Shown piece by piece: positions 9,601-21,900 of a stretch of 64,000 nucleotides of DNA. Made by a program: the position numbers and the translations under genes. Position 1 is the stretch's first letter. Each line of letters opens with the position of its first letter. Under the pieces are notes generated by a model, which was not told the origin of the DNA, did no database searches, and saw only the letters and a program-made list of their open reading frames with translations. Source of the stretch: Gnetum montanum (lineage: Eukaryota > Streptophyta > Gnetopsida > Gnetales > Gnetaceae); NCBI GenBank assembly GCA_015680685.1, contig MNCI01011336.1, positions 398,574 to 462,573 on the forward strand, written 5' to 3'.

Positions 9601-12278
9601 GGAGGAGATTTAACCTTTGGTTGTGCAGCAAGCTTTCGAGCCTCAACACTTGTCTATCGACTATTTGCATTTGTGTTGTCATCTAAGATAATGAGGCCAT
9701 GGGGATGGATGACAAGGGGGTGGGCTCAGAAGGACCTAGCTCCATGCATTCTCTAATCATTTTCTTAGCAATATTCTCATTATGTCTCTTAGGATATGAT
9801 TTTGGATGAGCAGGATGTGATGAAGTTCCAACCACCAGACTCCGAGTAGGTAAGAGGCCTACACATCTCGACACCCTAATGACAAAAGGTGTTTGGATTA
9901 CTATCATCACAACGTGCTATGGAGCTCTAACCATCAAGTGTGTCATGAGTGCCCAGGGTGGTGCTTTGATGAAAAAATGGGACTATAGCCTAGTTAACAT
10001 TGAGGCCTCAACATCACTAGAGGACATATAGACCACAAATGGCTCACATGCTAGTTCTTTCTTGTCATCAACACTAATAGCATTGATGATGTAACCTACA
10101 CTGTTGGCATTGAGGGGGTTCTTGTGAACCTTCATTAATTATTTTTCTAGTTGTACAAGACTACTTTCATCAAGGACTAGTTTTCCTTGATCAATCATAT
10201 GTTCATTGTCATCTTTCAATGCTAAGCAATAGTCTATGTCATGGCCATACAATTGGTGATAGTTGTAGAACTAATCCAATCTAAAGTTTTTAGGGACTAG
10301 GGGCTCATTTGGCATAGTTGTAGAAGGGTTTTTTTGGATCTCACAATACCTCTCATGGTGTTTTTGTGTGTCCTTAGACATTTTTTTATGCTAGATGTGC
10401 CTAGCACCAAGCAACTAATCCAAGAGCTCAAATAACTTATTGGACAAGGGGATGTACTTTGAGCAATCCTTGTGCTCAAAGTTTGGCCTTTGGGGGGGGG
10501 GGGGGGTGAGCTGCCTTACTGTTGCCGATGGTGTAGGCTGGTTGGTTCCCATAGTGCCAAAACTCAATGCCTTATTATTATTGGCTAGGGCCTTAGGCAC
10601 ATTGGTTGTTGACTTAGTATTGTTGGGTTTGGCTTCATTGGCCATAGCTACAATAGTTACTGTCACCTTCCCTTTTTCTTTGTCCTTTTTTGTATGTGCA
10701 TTTTTGTAGGCCACATAGGCCAGGTCCTTGCTATCTTCCACTGTGTCTTATATGCTCTTCATCTGAGCAAAATATTGGCTGAGAGAATGTGGAACTAAGT
10801 AGTATAGTTTTGACTTGATAAAGTCATTCACTATACCCTTAAAGATAGCTAGAAGGTGAGTTTCTGCTATCGGCTCACGAATTTCATTGAGGGAAGCAAC
10901 AATGTTGTATAAATTTTTGTACTATCTCTAGCACCCCTTGCTTGATGTTCATTACATGGTCTAAAGTGGCTTCGAGATTCAAGCTATACTTGAAGTGAGT
11001 TGCAAATTAGCTTAGAAGCTCCTATAAAGTTGATATGGAAGCTCTAGGAAGTGCATGGTACCAATCAAGAGATTTGCTAGTTAGGGACATGGCAAAGACA
11101 TGGATGATTCCATGTGGCCATGCTTGCAAAAGCAATCATTTAGAATAGAAAGTTACTATGTGGGTGTTGGGGTCCTCCTCATCATTGTATTTCATGAATT
11201 GAGGAAGTTGGACCCTAGGAGGTAGAGTTATTGGTAGGACCATAGGATTTATGGGGTCATCTTGATAGAAATCCATCACATGAATCATTTCTAAGTTGGC
11301 CGCTTTAAGCTACCTAACCTCCTTTGTGAGAGTTTGAATGAGTTGGAATTCTTAGTCCAAACTCAGGGATTTCGTAGAGGGTTTTGCTAGTTGTGTTGCT
11401 GGTGGTGCTATCAAAGTAGCCCATAGCTTTGTTGTGGGTTGTGCCACCACATGTGATGCTTGTTGAGTCTATTGTTGCATGTATTGTGGCATGCGTGATA
11501 GCTATGTTATAGGCACAAAGGTCATGATCAACCACGTGGTTGAGGCTTCGGTTATTATTGGTGGTGCTACTGAGATGGCTGGGATGAAGGGCACGTGACC
11601 TCTCTATGGCTAAGATATGGGCATCGTGTAAACATATGGTAGTTTCGACATCATGGATGCCAACAAGGAAGGCTACATAGACTGTGAGGAGATGACAAAG
11701 GAAAAAGTGGTAGAAGGTCATGCACTTTGTTGCCCATGCAAGACTTGGTGGCTAAGTGTCATTTCTGCCTCAAAGAAGGCAAATGATTGTGACTAGTGCA
11801 ACACAAAAGTGAAGGTAGGCTATTGGATAGAGGCATAAAATGGGACACCACTATTTTAATAGGAGTCAAGCTCCTCCTACCGATCCTATAGGGGCTCATC
11901 ATAGTTTGATACCACATCTTGTTCTTTCGACCCACTTACCCTAATAAGTTGGTCTAGGAGCCAACTAAAGCTGTCAATAAGCAGGATGAATGCATCAAGG
12001 ATGGGAAGGAACTCCTTTCCATTTTGATGAATTATTTCAAAATTGCACTTCACTTATATTTCTTAGTGGTCCAAGGCTAGGCCCATCTGAAGCTTCTCAC
12101 AAAGGAAATTATATCATTTGTCATCCAATGCCCTATATTCAAGTGATTAGTTACACAATCTGAGTGACTGTCATTGTGGTCGTATAGGGCTGAGTGGTTG
12201 CTCAATGTCTCCCACCTATTAAACAAGACGAACTACTTCCATGCTTAGGGTAGAGGTGGAAGAGTTTGCAAGATTCAT
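9600..12278 (-). pseudogene. gag of element C
   Basis: Gag of the Tat-like family, minus strand, start taken at ATG 12278 by alignment with A's gag start at 21901. It keeps, in order, the N-terminal basic block, a Pro/Thr/Ala-rich linker (about 11720-11310), the gag domain, a lysine-rich KKDKEKGK tail at about 10690-10665, and the zinc-binding knuckle (NYHQLYGHDIDYC near 10260-10220; the first Cys of A's version is Tyr here). A run of 15 G on the plus strand (10492-10506) expands a proline tract. Many stops and frameshifts. Confidence 0.7.
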
Positions 12279-12726
12279 GTTTCTGTGTAGAAAAACATAA
12301 AAAAGAAGGTGTTAACAAAAATGTTCAAGTGTAGAAAACATTAAAAAGAATGGCTAAGTATACAAACTATGAAAATAGGCCAAAAATGAATAACTCTAGA
12401 AATGTTGTGAAAAAGTAACTAACTCTGGTGTTACACTTGTTACACTTTGAGGAAATGTTATACTTTGAAGGGTTGTTATGCTCTCCAAAACACTCAGAGC
12501 TTGACACGATGAACATAGTTGGGGTTTTTGTCCTATGTGGTTCCAAGGGAACCAACAACTAGGACCAGTCTACACCAATCAAAACACAGACAACTCTAGT
12601 GATGGCCTATGATCCAGCTACTACCATGGTAGGTACATAGGGGTGTTATGTCTATGCTAGTTTGCCACTAGTGATGAAGGTGCAGCGAGCATGTAGGACT
12701 GCCCTTAAACACAGAAGGAATGGAAG

Positions 12727-12750
12727 GCCCTCCTTCTAGTGCAAAAAGTT
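12727..12750 (-). other. primer-binding site of element C
   Basis: The minus strand reads CTTTTTGCACTAGAAGGAGG next to the LTR end, one base short of the A and I versions (TTGGCACTAGAAGGAGGGC). Position and sequence support the call. Confidence 0.55.
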
Positions 12751-13774
12751 GTGATGTCTGAAAACATTGGTGGCTAGAACACCGAGAGGTTGGGAAGCAT
12801 ACAACCTAACCCTGAATCCATATGAGGTCCATGCTAAGAAAATGAAAATTAGGTGCCCTAAATGGTATGGTCAATCAAACCAGGACTTACATGATGTTAG
12901 AATGATCATTTATAAGAAGGGTTTATAGTGTGTTACGTGCGAACACCTGGACTAGCTAATCCAAAGCGTAATAGTATGTCCCGACCCAAAAATAGTGATG
13001 TGAATGTGCAAATATGTATCAAATAGTAGAAAAATGTGAGTTATGCTTAATATCAAAGAAAAATTCTTAGAAAAGAAATGAAATAGAGCATGAGAATGAA
13101 GAAATGTACCAACCCAAAAATGGGGAGCATAACTTTTGCTAGATAAGAGGTGAGAATGGTATACAACGTTAAGTAGGCACAGTGGTAGTATAGTAGTGTA
13201 GTCATAATTTTTTGGATGCTTGGGATGTAGAGCTAATGACTAAAATGGAAACTAAACCTACTAGGTTGGCTATTTTCGTGTTCTATGAGTGCAATGGTGG
13301 ACTATGTTTTGGGAAGCACCAAGGTGTGAACCTCAGATGCTCAAATGCAAGAGTGTCGAGAAGGCTTAGAGAACTAAAATGCCCAATGCTCTTTTGATTT
13401 TCCAACCCCTAAAGTGCTAGATGTCAAGGTATTTATAGGGCTAGGTTTAGCATGAAATTTAGATCAGGTGCCACATGGCATGAGTGCCACATGGCATGAG
13501 CATAGATGGGGTTACGTTGACATGTTATGCTTTCATGAGAGTAGCAAAGTGTTACACTCTAAAAGATAGCAATGGGTTCCTAGAGACTACTGGACTATGA
13601 CTACACTACCCAAACTACATGTTCTAGAGTTTGAGAGGCCACAATGTACCTACAAATAGTGCAAAGATAATGCAACTTGGAGGCAACACTCTAGGACTAC
13701 ATCTTCTCCTCTTTTGAGTAGGGTCAAGCATAGGGACAATTTTGGGGACCAATGAGGGGTGTAAAAGAAATGCA
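12751..13774 (-). repeat. truncated 5' LTR of element C
   Basis: Starts at the primer site and aligns loosely with D's LTR: a TATA box (minus strand CTATAAATACC, about 13431-13441) lies 685 bp from the U5 end, as in D (about 700 bp). U3 is cut at about 13774 where LTR fragment G begins, so the LTR's TGAAACACC end is missing. Confidence 0.55.
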
Positions 13775-14507
13775 AACTACTGATGTGTCTATAAATAAGA
13801 GGTTTCTTTCCCTTATTCAATCATCTAGATCTAGACCCTTAGCCAAACTATAGTAGTTTTACCATTCTGGAGTTAGAATAATTTTCATGTGCCCATAGTA
13901 GGAGTCTCAAAGTGAACAGATCTTTATTTGAGCAAATTGTACTTGAGCACACATATGTGTACGGTAATAAAGATGAAATTTTTGATAAACCTTGCAGCAT
14001 GTGGACTAAGCTAAATAGGATTTAATTACTATTAACTATTTAAATTCTTTCTTAGATAATTAATCTCTCTCAACCCTCGACTCTCCTAGTTAAGTGCATT
14101 TAGTACGACTGCTTCGAGCACGTGTGTAATGCTTGGTAACCTAGTAACAAGTAGCGTTTGGTAATCCCAAAAATGTTGCATTGGTTCAAGGTATGTACGA
14201 TAAGTGGGAACGAATACTGGTGCTAGGACAATTATAACTTAGTTAATGAAAGTTAGTCAATTAGTTCTCTTCACCTTTTCCCATTAGCATAGGACACTAA
14301 AAAGAAAAAAGATATAAAAATCATGTACCTCAAGCTTACTTAACCATACAATCGTGAGAATACAAGTAAGTTTGGAAAGATAATGATTGATTAACCTTAA
14401 GTGTTCCATTAGGGCGCATAAGCACTTAGTCCTTGGAGTTCGATCGGATCACGCGTGGAATGCTCGTATTCGTATGGTTGAGTGTAGGGGTACCTTGCCA
14501 CTCATCA
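13775..14507 (+). repeat. LTR fragment G, related to the LTRs of B and E
   Basis: From TGATG and a TATA box (TCTATAAATAAG at about 13790) through AACAGATCTTTATTTGAGCA (13916) and the AATGCTTGGTAACC / GTAGCGTTTGGTAATCCC motifs to the end TACCTTGCCACTCATCA at 14507. The same blocks occur in B's 5' LTR at 15391-16184. No primer site follows and no duplication was found, so it is a truncated LTR, perhaps from a lost element. Confidence 0.6.
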
Positions 14508-14689
14508 ACATGGTACAACCTTAGTAAATATTGGAATTATAATCATATTAAATTTTTAAAAGATATGCTTAAATAAATTATCCCATGATGGCTTCCTTTT
14601 AATGAAGGAGCTTAAGTTACTAATTCATCTTGATTGTTTACCATTTAGATTAAATTTGGTATCAATATAATTTCTTCTCTATGTATACA

Positions 14690-15255
14690 TGATAGATGGA
14701 TTACATGGAATGAAGCTTCTTACCTCTGTGGTTTGAATAGAAAGAGGGAAAAACCTTTTGAAAAATTAATTTCTAATCTTGAGAATTTATTTAAGGTTAA
14801 AAATATTTTATATCATGCTTTTCTAGATATTTTTTAGAAGGTTGACAAATATGTTTTTCCCTTTAATTCCAAAGTTGCTTATGAGATTATTACAAAGAAT
14901 AAATTTATTAATAACAAATTCAATAAGGCCTAGAAAATACAATTACCATGAAACCTTTGGATGAGGAAAATGAAAGATATTTAGAGAGCTCCTACCTTTT
15001 CTAAAACTTATATCCTTTTAAGGTATATTATTTATCAACGTCCTTGTATTGACACTCATCTTAAACATATGAAAATTATTTCTTTTTAATACCCTATTTG
15101 TAAAAGTGAAAACTCAGTTTCTCATATTTTATTGAATGTCTAATTACTCAACATACTTAAATACGGACATTTAGAATTTGTAACTCTTAACTAAGTATCA
15201 TTAAAGTCATTCTTGGTGATCAACTTTATTTATCTACTTCTTCTCTTTGCATTTG
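14690..15255 (+). mobile_element. LINE 3' end, left half (zf-RVT region)
   Basis: Read through scattered stops, the plus strand gives the C-terminal part of a non-LTR retrotransposon polyprotein: an SKVAYEIITKNKF block (about 14865-14905), a helix region, then the reverse-transcriptase zinc-binding signature with a C-x2-C-like pair, CKSENSVSHILL, at about 15098-15135. The frame reaches ATTTG at 15251-15255 where element B begins and resumes after B at 60277, so this LINE was the target of B's insertion. Confidence 0.6.
15251..15255. repeat. target-site duplication ATTTG, left copy (element B)
   Basis: ATTTG lies immediately before B's 5' LTR and again immediately after its 3' LTR at 60272-60276. 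Confidence 0.8.
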
Positions 15256-16184
15256 TGAGGAGTTTTGGTTTGTTGTGTTGATTAGGCCCTATCAATGAGG
15301 CCCCATCGATGTAGTCTATTATGTCAATGAGGCCCTATCGACACATTCAATTGCATCGACATGGCCCCATCGATGTAGGGGTCTATCCTGGTCTATAAAT
15401 ACAAGCCACCAATTGCATTTATGGCAATCGATTCTCATAGTAGTAGTAGAGCTCTTGCCATTTTTCTATTTGAAAGTTAGAATATTTTTTCTGAATGCCC
15501 ATAGCAAGAGTCATTAAGTGTACAGATCTTTATTTGAGCATTATTGTACTTGAGCACAACAGTGTGTGTAGCAATAAAGACAAGTTTTCTCATAAACCTT
15601 GCAACATTCTAGATATATTAAATATTTCATTTATGCATTTAATATTTTCAATTACTTATTCATTTTTTTTCTAGTAATTAAACTAATTAAGATAATTGAG
15701 TAAGATAAGTTAGATAGATTAAATACATAAGTACAACTGCTTCAAGCATAACATGTATTCACTTGGTAATCCCAGCAGCGTTATTGCTTGGTATGCCTAG
15801 TAGCGTACTGCTTGGTAACCCAATAGTGGATACATGGGTTTAAGAAGTACATGAAATGTGGGATCAGATACTTATGTTAGGATTAGCTAGAGGCTAGCGG
15901 GTTAGTTATATTAAATTAGCCATTAAATTACCTTGTCTTCATCTCTATTCAAGCACTAAGACTATAAAACATAAAACTATAAAAATCATATGCCTCAATT
16001 ACACTTAATAATTCCATGTGCTTCACAAGTGTAATTGGGAAGACAACAAATGACCTTAGGGCAAGGCTCATTGCCTAGACGCCTAGTGCACTAAAAACTA
16101 TAAAGTCCATGGAATTTGACCAAATCACATGTGAATGCTCTATGATTCGTATGATTGGGCATAGGGGTACCTCATCGCTCATTA
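15256..16184 (+). repeat. 5' LTR of element B (929 bp)
   Basis: Begins TGAGGAGTTTTGG (3' LTR: TGATGAGTTTCC) and ends CGCTCATTA before the primer site. Near the start are repeated GGCCCCATCGATGTAG / GTCGA motifs (15289-15380), then a TATA box CTATAAATAC at 15393-15402. The GCTTGGTA and AGTGGATAC region and the GTAGGGGTACCTC end are shared with LTRs G, E and the 3' LTR. Confidence 0.8.
15393..15402 (+). promoter_or_regulatory. TATA box of B 5' LTR
   Basis: CTATAAATAC follows the GGCCCCATCGATG repeats. The same pairing of repeats and CTATAAATAC recurs at 49721-49813 inside B. Confidence 0.6.
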
Positions 16185-16204
16185 TTGGCATCATTGCCAA
16201 GGAC
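16185..16204 (+). other. primer-binding site of element B
   Basis: TTGGCATCATTGCCAAGGAC directly follows the LTR. It is a decayed version of the plant gypsy site TGGCGCCGTTGCCGGGGA; E's copy (minus strand, 56361-56380) is closer to that consensus. Confidence 0.65.
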
Positions 16205-16379
16205 TTTGTTTGTTGAAATGTGTGCTATTTAGGTTTAGTAAATATCATTAATATCATTATATAAACCTCAAGGTCAATATCATCCCCGCTATACATAGAA
16301 TTATAAAAGCATACTGATGTTTTATTTCATATTGCAAAATTTCTTCTTCTTCTCTCAAGTGCAAAGATGTAAAACCACC

Positions 16380-18160
16380 AATCCCATAAGAGTACAAAGT
16401 GGTATATGCTCATCTAGATGAGTATGTACCAAACTTTACCTTCATCCTAAATCAGGATGAACAACTTTGATGGCATGATATGGAGGGCAACATCATCTTG
16501 CACCCTGATCAATCTATGCTTGAGATGTTATTTCAAACCCTTAGAAAGTTGGGAATCTCAAATATTCACTAGGAATACATTATGAATGGCTATGAAATTT
16601 GAGACTACCATCCCACTAAAACACAATGCAACCAAGATCAACATCAGGAGAAGCACCATGAGGCTATGAAGAGAAAAAATTTCACTAATCCCTTGTTCCT
16701 ACTAGATCAAGATGACAATGAGGATCTTGCCTTTGAAGGTTCTTAACATGAAGATTCTCCACCCCCTATTATTGGTGATGAAGGTGTGACCCTGAACCTA
16801 TGATCAACTATTCATAAACCAGATTCAAGGAAAAGTGATAATCAGGGTAGAAACTTGGATAAACATTACAATAGTAAGGGATCTAAGGATGCTATTCATA
16901 ATGAGTTAAAACATGGTGGCGAATACTATAGTGGTGGTGGTAGTCCATATTCCTCTCCATCCTTTTCATCTAATTCCAAACATTCCTATTCATCTGCTAG
17001 TTCTCATAGAATCTACTGTTGAAATAATTGTGATGGGGGTGATCAACGAGACAACAATGACCATTAAGGCCATCAAGAACATGAAGGTGGTAGGAACCAT
17101 CATCAACACAATCATGATGAGGAACCTTTGTTGGTAACTAGAAGTATGCTTAACATGATAGAGGTAGTTAGAATTATAACTAGGCATATGAAAGATAGTT
17201 AGATCACGTTCTTAGACATTAATAATATCCCAAGATTTGAGCAGGGACACAACTTTGATCCATAGATACATCTACAAGCTTTCCATGATGCTTGTGCCTT
17301 ATAGAACATAGAAAATGAATTGGTAGAAAGTCAAGCTCTTCCCTAGGATACTCATTAAGGAAGATAAAAGCTAGTACTAGTCCATGGAGTTGGAATGTAT
17401 CCACAGATAGAGTACCATATTAGAGCTATTTAATGACAAATATCAAACATACTCCAAAGTGTCTAATCCAAGGAGGAAGATCCCAGGATGGAAACAAGGA
17501 GCACATGAACCCTTGAATTCCACTATGGGTAGATATTATTCACTCTTACAATGATGTCCTAGCCATGGTTATTCTTAGAAGGAACAACTTTGCCACATCA
17601 TAGATGGGCTCAAAGTAGAAACTAGAAGAACTCTTGGGGTGTATGCCCAAGGAAGACTATCTAAACTAAGAGCTCATCAGATCCAAAGGCTAATAGAACA
17701 GGTATTAAAAGAAGAAGGTGAGTTGTGAAGAAGGGAAAGTATGAAAGAGTATAATAGGGACCTTTCCATTAGGAAATGGAAGGTCTGATTTTATGATGAG
17801 GAGGAGTCATCACTTGATGAACTAATGAATAGAAAAACCTTACCCATCCAAAAATATATTTCTAATATTTAGACAAAATTTGATAAATTATGGGATGCTT
17901 TAGATAAAAAATTCCAAACTACTATGAATATTGCTAAATAATCCAAAGAGAAAAATAGTGATTATAACTACAAGAGGCGAAAGGAAGCTAAACATGCCTA
18001 CCAAAGAGGTAAGGGCAAAGCTGCTACCGTAGAGGAAGTTGTGGAGACAAACTCCAAATATGATGCTAGTTATGACATAAGAACATTCAAAGGGATGTTG
18101 TCTTGTGGTGTCACACTTACAAGAGTCTAGGATGTACACATTGAATCCTCAACTAGCATG
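16380..18160 (+). pseudogene. gag of element B
   Basis: Heavily decayed Gag. Read through stops, 17215-17300 gives a FLDINNIPRFEQGHNFDP block that matches LDINNISKFSRGYNSDP in element E's gag (about 55700-55650, minus strand), followed in both by LQAFHDACA / IQAFHDVCA. Upstream is a His/Ser/Gly-rich stretch, and downstream (17700-17960) a charged, helix-prone region. No zinc knuckle could be placed. No reading frame longer than about 80 codons survives. Confidence 0.6.
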
Positions 18161-18689
18161 TAGGTAAGCACCTAGATGATTGCCTTATCCTCAAGGCAAT
18201 CCAAGGTAGTTCCATCAACAACAACAAGCTTACTACCCAAGCGAAGATCCATCACAACCATATGAATAATATCGGTAGTGGCACTAACCACAATCATGGG
18301 AAATGCTACCACCAAGGTAATAGTATCCTTACAGGCAACCAAATCTATATGGGTATTATGTTCAAGAACCCATCTCTCTAAGAAGTTCTACAAGCCACGC
18401 CTCATTTCAGCATCACTATTACCCTCCAGAGTACCATTGAATACATTCACCATCTACTCATGGAGAAAACCCATCTCCATACCATCCTCTACATCTATCT
18501 ACACATGTTCCTCTACCCTCTACCTAGTTACCTCCTACTCCATCCATGTAGGATGAAATCCCTCTATAACTGCAACAATGAAATTCCATGATGGCTATAC
18601 ATTCACATTCAACCTTCTAGCCATGTGGTTCAGATAATTGTTCTAGGAAACAACCTTTTTGTCAATCCTATAGTCCTCCTAAACCCTCA

Positions 18690-19250
18690 CAACCTCATGT
18701 GGCTAGCCGCCCTACATCTCCAACGCCCTCATCCTCTGCATCCAACACCTTTGAGTGTCCCTCAAACCAAATGCCATCTCAAATCCACACTATGATGCTA
18801 ACTCATGCTATATCTGATTGGATCAAGGTTGGAAATCTTTCCACAAAAAGATCTAACCCAAGAAGTCCTCTTATTTACTTGTAGATTGCTAGAGATGAGC
18901 CATGCAAGGCTCCTCTTAATTCTAGTTTTGGTGTCAACCTCATCTTTCATGACATGTACAAGGCTTGGAACCTACCATCTCTCAAGAAGAGCAACATCCA
19001 TCTATAATTGGTGGATCAATCAATCACTATTCCTTTGGGATTAGTGAAGGACATTATTATCATAGTAAGTGGGTGGTTTTATCCTACTAATTTTTTGGTG
19101 ATTAGGTTTAAAAAATAGAAAGGTGACTTCCCCATCATTATGGGAAGGGCTTGGTTAAGCATAGTTGATGCACTTATGGGCATAAGGGACCTCTTATTAA
19201 AAATCTCTAAGGAAAATAAATTTGAAAGTAAGAGAAGAAGCATATTTCAT
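18690..19250 (+). pseudogene. protease of element B
   Basis: Retropepsin-like region read through stops: a GVNLIFHDMYKAWNLPSLKK block at about 18929-18990 where related elements have the active-site Asp-Ser-Gly plus this motif, then QSITIPLGLVKDIIII (19018-19065) and FPIIMGRAWLSIVDALMGI (19130-19187), the usual C-terminal landmarks. The active-site aspartate is not recognisable at its place. It stands just before RT, as in Athila-like pol. Confidence 0.6.
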
Positions 19251-19546
19251 GTGTTGTGTATTGCGATAATGAGTATAATTGCATGCAAAAGATGTGGTTC
19301 ATGAAAAGTACATACATCAAAATATGTAATCAGTGTGCATAAGAAACATACATTCAAAGCTATCTGTACATAGCAGCCATAAAATAAGAGGGCACCCAAT
19401 GGTTGATAGTTGACTCAAATAGCAGCATATTATGCATGTAACCAACTAAGAGCCTGACATGCACTTATGTTGAAAGCATGGATAAACTTGAGTAAGTTCA
19501 TCACCGACTCTCTAATGATGAAGATGATGATACCTGTTGGGAAGAG

Positions 19547-20504
19547 TTGGAAATCCTTAATAACTTCAAGCAGGAGCCCCTAGAACTAAAAACCCTACCA
19601 ACTAGTGTAGAATATGCATTTTTAAACAATGGTAAACTGGTCATAATCAATGTTAAACTTGGTCTTGAACAAAAAGAAAGGTTGTTAGAGGTGGCCAACA
19701 ACCTTTGCTTGGTCATATTTGGAGCTAATAGGAATCAATCCAAGGATATGCCAACATTGCATTTATACCAACCTGGCCATGAAGCCAAGGTAGTTGCAAA
19801 GATGGCTAAACCCCAAATTGAAGCAAATTGTTAGAGAGAAAATAGAGCAACTCCTCAAGGCAAGGTTTATCTATCCCATCATGGATAGTAAGTGGGTTGG
19901 CCCATTAGTAATCATGCCAAAGAAAGGTGGCAAGTGGCAGGTCTACATTGACTTTAGATTGTTGAACATGGCTACATTTAAAGATTATTTTCCATTATCA
20001 TTTGTGGACCAAGTGCTGGACACTATCTCCAAGAATTGTTATTATAGCTTCTTGGATGATTATAGTAGCTATAACCAAATCTAAATCATGCCAAAAGATT
20101 AGGCCAAGATAACATTCACAAGTCCCTAGGGAAATTTTGCATATTGTAAGATGCCATTTGATATATGCAATGCCCCTACAACATTTCAATGCTTGGTCCT
20201 TAGCATCTTCTAGCAACAAATTAGTAGTGGTGTGGAAGTCTTCATGGATGACTTCTCCACCTATGGAGCTATGTTTGAGTAAGCTTTGGACCACCTTGAG
20301 TAAGTACTGAAAAGATATGTGGAAACAAATCTATGAGATAACTAGCAAAAGAGCCACCTCATGATCCAAGAAGGCATTGTACTAGGGCATAGAATTACTT
20401 AAAAAGGGATTGAAGTATACCCTAAGAAAATAAGGGTCATCCAAGGAATAACCTACCAACCAAAAACCATTAAAGACATTTGGTCATTCCTTAGACACAA
20501 TGAC
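19547..20504 (+). pseudogene. reverse transcriptase of element B, left part (interrupted by element A)
   Basis: RT fingers and palm of a Ty3/gypsy element. Visible blocks are DSKWVGPLVIMPKKGGKWQV (about 19886), FLDDYSSYNQI (20052-20084), MPFDICNAPTTFQ (about 20152) and the catalytic VFMDDFSTYG (20239-20268), where both aspartates of the YxDD box are kept. A frameshift lies near 19800-19850 and there are several TAG and TAA stops. The frame runs to HNDYY, where element A and its ATGAC duplication interrupt it; the coding continues at 37511. Confidence 0.8.
20500..20504. repeat. target-site duplication ATGAC, left copy (element A)
   Basis: ATGAC precedes A's 5' LTR and follows its 3' LTR at 37511-37515. 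Joining the two flanks restores B's RT reading frame. Confidence 0.9.
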
Positions 20505-21198
20505 TGAAACACCGTGAAAATTTTGAGGCCTCAACGGTTCAACAAAAATTGGTGATTCACGCAAAGGGTCGTGACAAGGTGTGGCACAGCAAGTTCCTTT
20601 TCAATTAAAGGCCTGTCCTGCCACACTGCATGGCACAACACAGGTGAATTCCAGAAGACAGAGTAAAGCTACGGGTGCACGGCAGCAAGCTTTCAACTTT
20701 GCAAGTCCTCTATGTTTTGAGAACCTTAACTTTTGGCATATTACGCTACATTACGCAACATAGCGTAACATCGTGTCATGCAGCATAATGTCAGAAAGCA
20801 ATCGACCGCAACATCAAGGATGGAAAATATTCAAGACTTCGACAACACTTCGAGTTTTTGCAAGTGCGCTATTTTACACTGAATTACGCTATGAAGCGTA
20901 ATCTAGCGTGGTGCAGTGTAATTTAGCATGGTGCAACGTAATATAAGCATAGAAAAAAATGGCATAATACAAGTATCAGCAATCTGTATGACACGATACG
21001 CTCTCCAGCGTATCGTAGCATAATCAAGAAATAGCCTATTTCCAAAACCCCAACAAGGGTGGTTTACGATGCGTTTCGCTTTAGAGCGTAAGGCAGTGTG
21101 GCTCCGCAAGCATCAACAATCACCACATCAAGTCAACAACATTTTTGTAGGTTCAGACCACGCATCATCAAAATCTCATTTTTCTCTTGCTTTTAACC

Positions 21199-21208
21199 TT
21201 ATAAATAT
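21199..21208 (+). promoter_or_regulatory. TATA box of A 5' LTR
   Basis: TTATAAATAT, repeated at 36125-36134 in the 3' LTR and, inverted, at 2394-2402 in D. Confidence 0.65.
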
Positions 21209-21417
21209 GCCAGTTGACAAAGATCAAAAAAGAAAAGGGGTAAGAAATTCCTCCAGGATTGATAGATTTTCTCTATGAGAAATTTTTCTCTTCCATTGGT
21301 AATTGTTAACAGCTTCTAGTAAGGATTGACAAGAAAAAAGAAGGACCAGTAATAGCAAGAATATCAAAGATAGTTGACAAGAACCTTTGGTTAGAAATAG
21401 TTGATTGATGGACATTT

Positions 21418-21418
21418 N
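21418..21418. other. single N hiding missing LTR sequence
   Basis: GACATTT-N-AAAATTAA here corresponds to GACATTC ... AAAATTAA in the 3' LTR, where about 275 bp lie between the two anchors. The N marks a join, not one unknown base. Confidence 0.75.
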
Positions 21419-21644
21419 AAAATTAACAACATTACAATCTTCTCGTAAAGAACCATTATTTTTTCATTCAAATATCACAAAAATTTTTACTGATCAAGTA
21501 AGTCCCTGTCTGATCAACAAGACCGTTCAAGGCACCTCGGATTCGTTTTCTCTCTAGCACAGCCCTCACACGGATCCGGGGTTAGAATTGTGTACATAGA
21601 CTTTTGTTTGGTATTTCCAACAACCGACGTTTCCCATCATTATA

Positions 21645-21668
21645 GTTTTTTGGCACTAGAAGGAGGGC
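21645..21668 (+). other. primer-binding site of element A
   Basis: TTTTGGCACTAGAAGGAGGG follows the LTR end. The same 18-base core appears inside the LTRs of C, D and I. Confidence 0.65.
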
Positions 21669-21900
21669 CTGAACCTCCTATCCATATTTTACAAGTAGTC
21701 TTGTAAGCTATCTATACCCATTATCAATCAACATAAACGTAATACCTTCGAGGTTGTTTACAGGATTGTGTGGTGCAGATCGGTCGCTCCAACAATTCCT
21801 TTGGAATCCTACAAGATAGAAAGCCCCGATTATTACATTGATTTGCCTCTATCTTTGTGATCTTTATCCTTATCATCATTATTTACCAACTACGTAGAGA

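Larger units (their letters stand above)
3105..13774 (-). mobile_element. Tat-like retrotransposon C (old, degenerate; pol not in window)
   Basis: On the minus strand, from right to left: a truncated 5' LTR (13774-12751), primer site, gag (12278-9600), protease (about 9600-8750), a repeat array (8460-8235) and then an extra gene on the opposite (plus) strand. The order and the protein similarity match element A block for block. RT, RNase H and integrase are absent from the window and would lie left of element D, which appears to have inserted into C. Gag and protease are broken by many stops and shifts, so C is older than D. Confidence 0.7.
20505..21644 (+). repeat. 5' LTR of element A (1140 bp as assembled)
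   Basis: Starts TGAAACACC, ends CATCATTATA (3' LTR: CATCGTTACA). TATA box TTATAAATAT at 21199-21208. U3 has inverted repeats with the core AGCGTAA: 20741-20748 with 20761-20768, 20883-20890 with 20895-20902, and a perfect 9-bp pair CGATACGCT/AGCGTATCG at 20994-21015. A single N at 21418 replaces about 275 bp that the 3' LTR has (about 36342-36618). Confidence 0.85.

Noticed and set aside
13775-14507. Complete solo LTR at G
   Set aside because: No clear 5' end and no matching 5-bp duplication; only a truncated fragment is supported.
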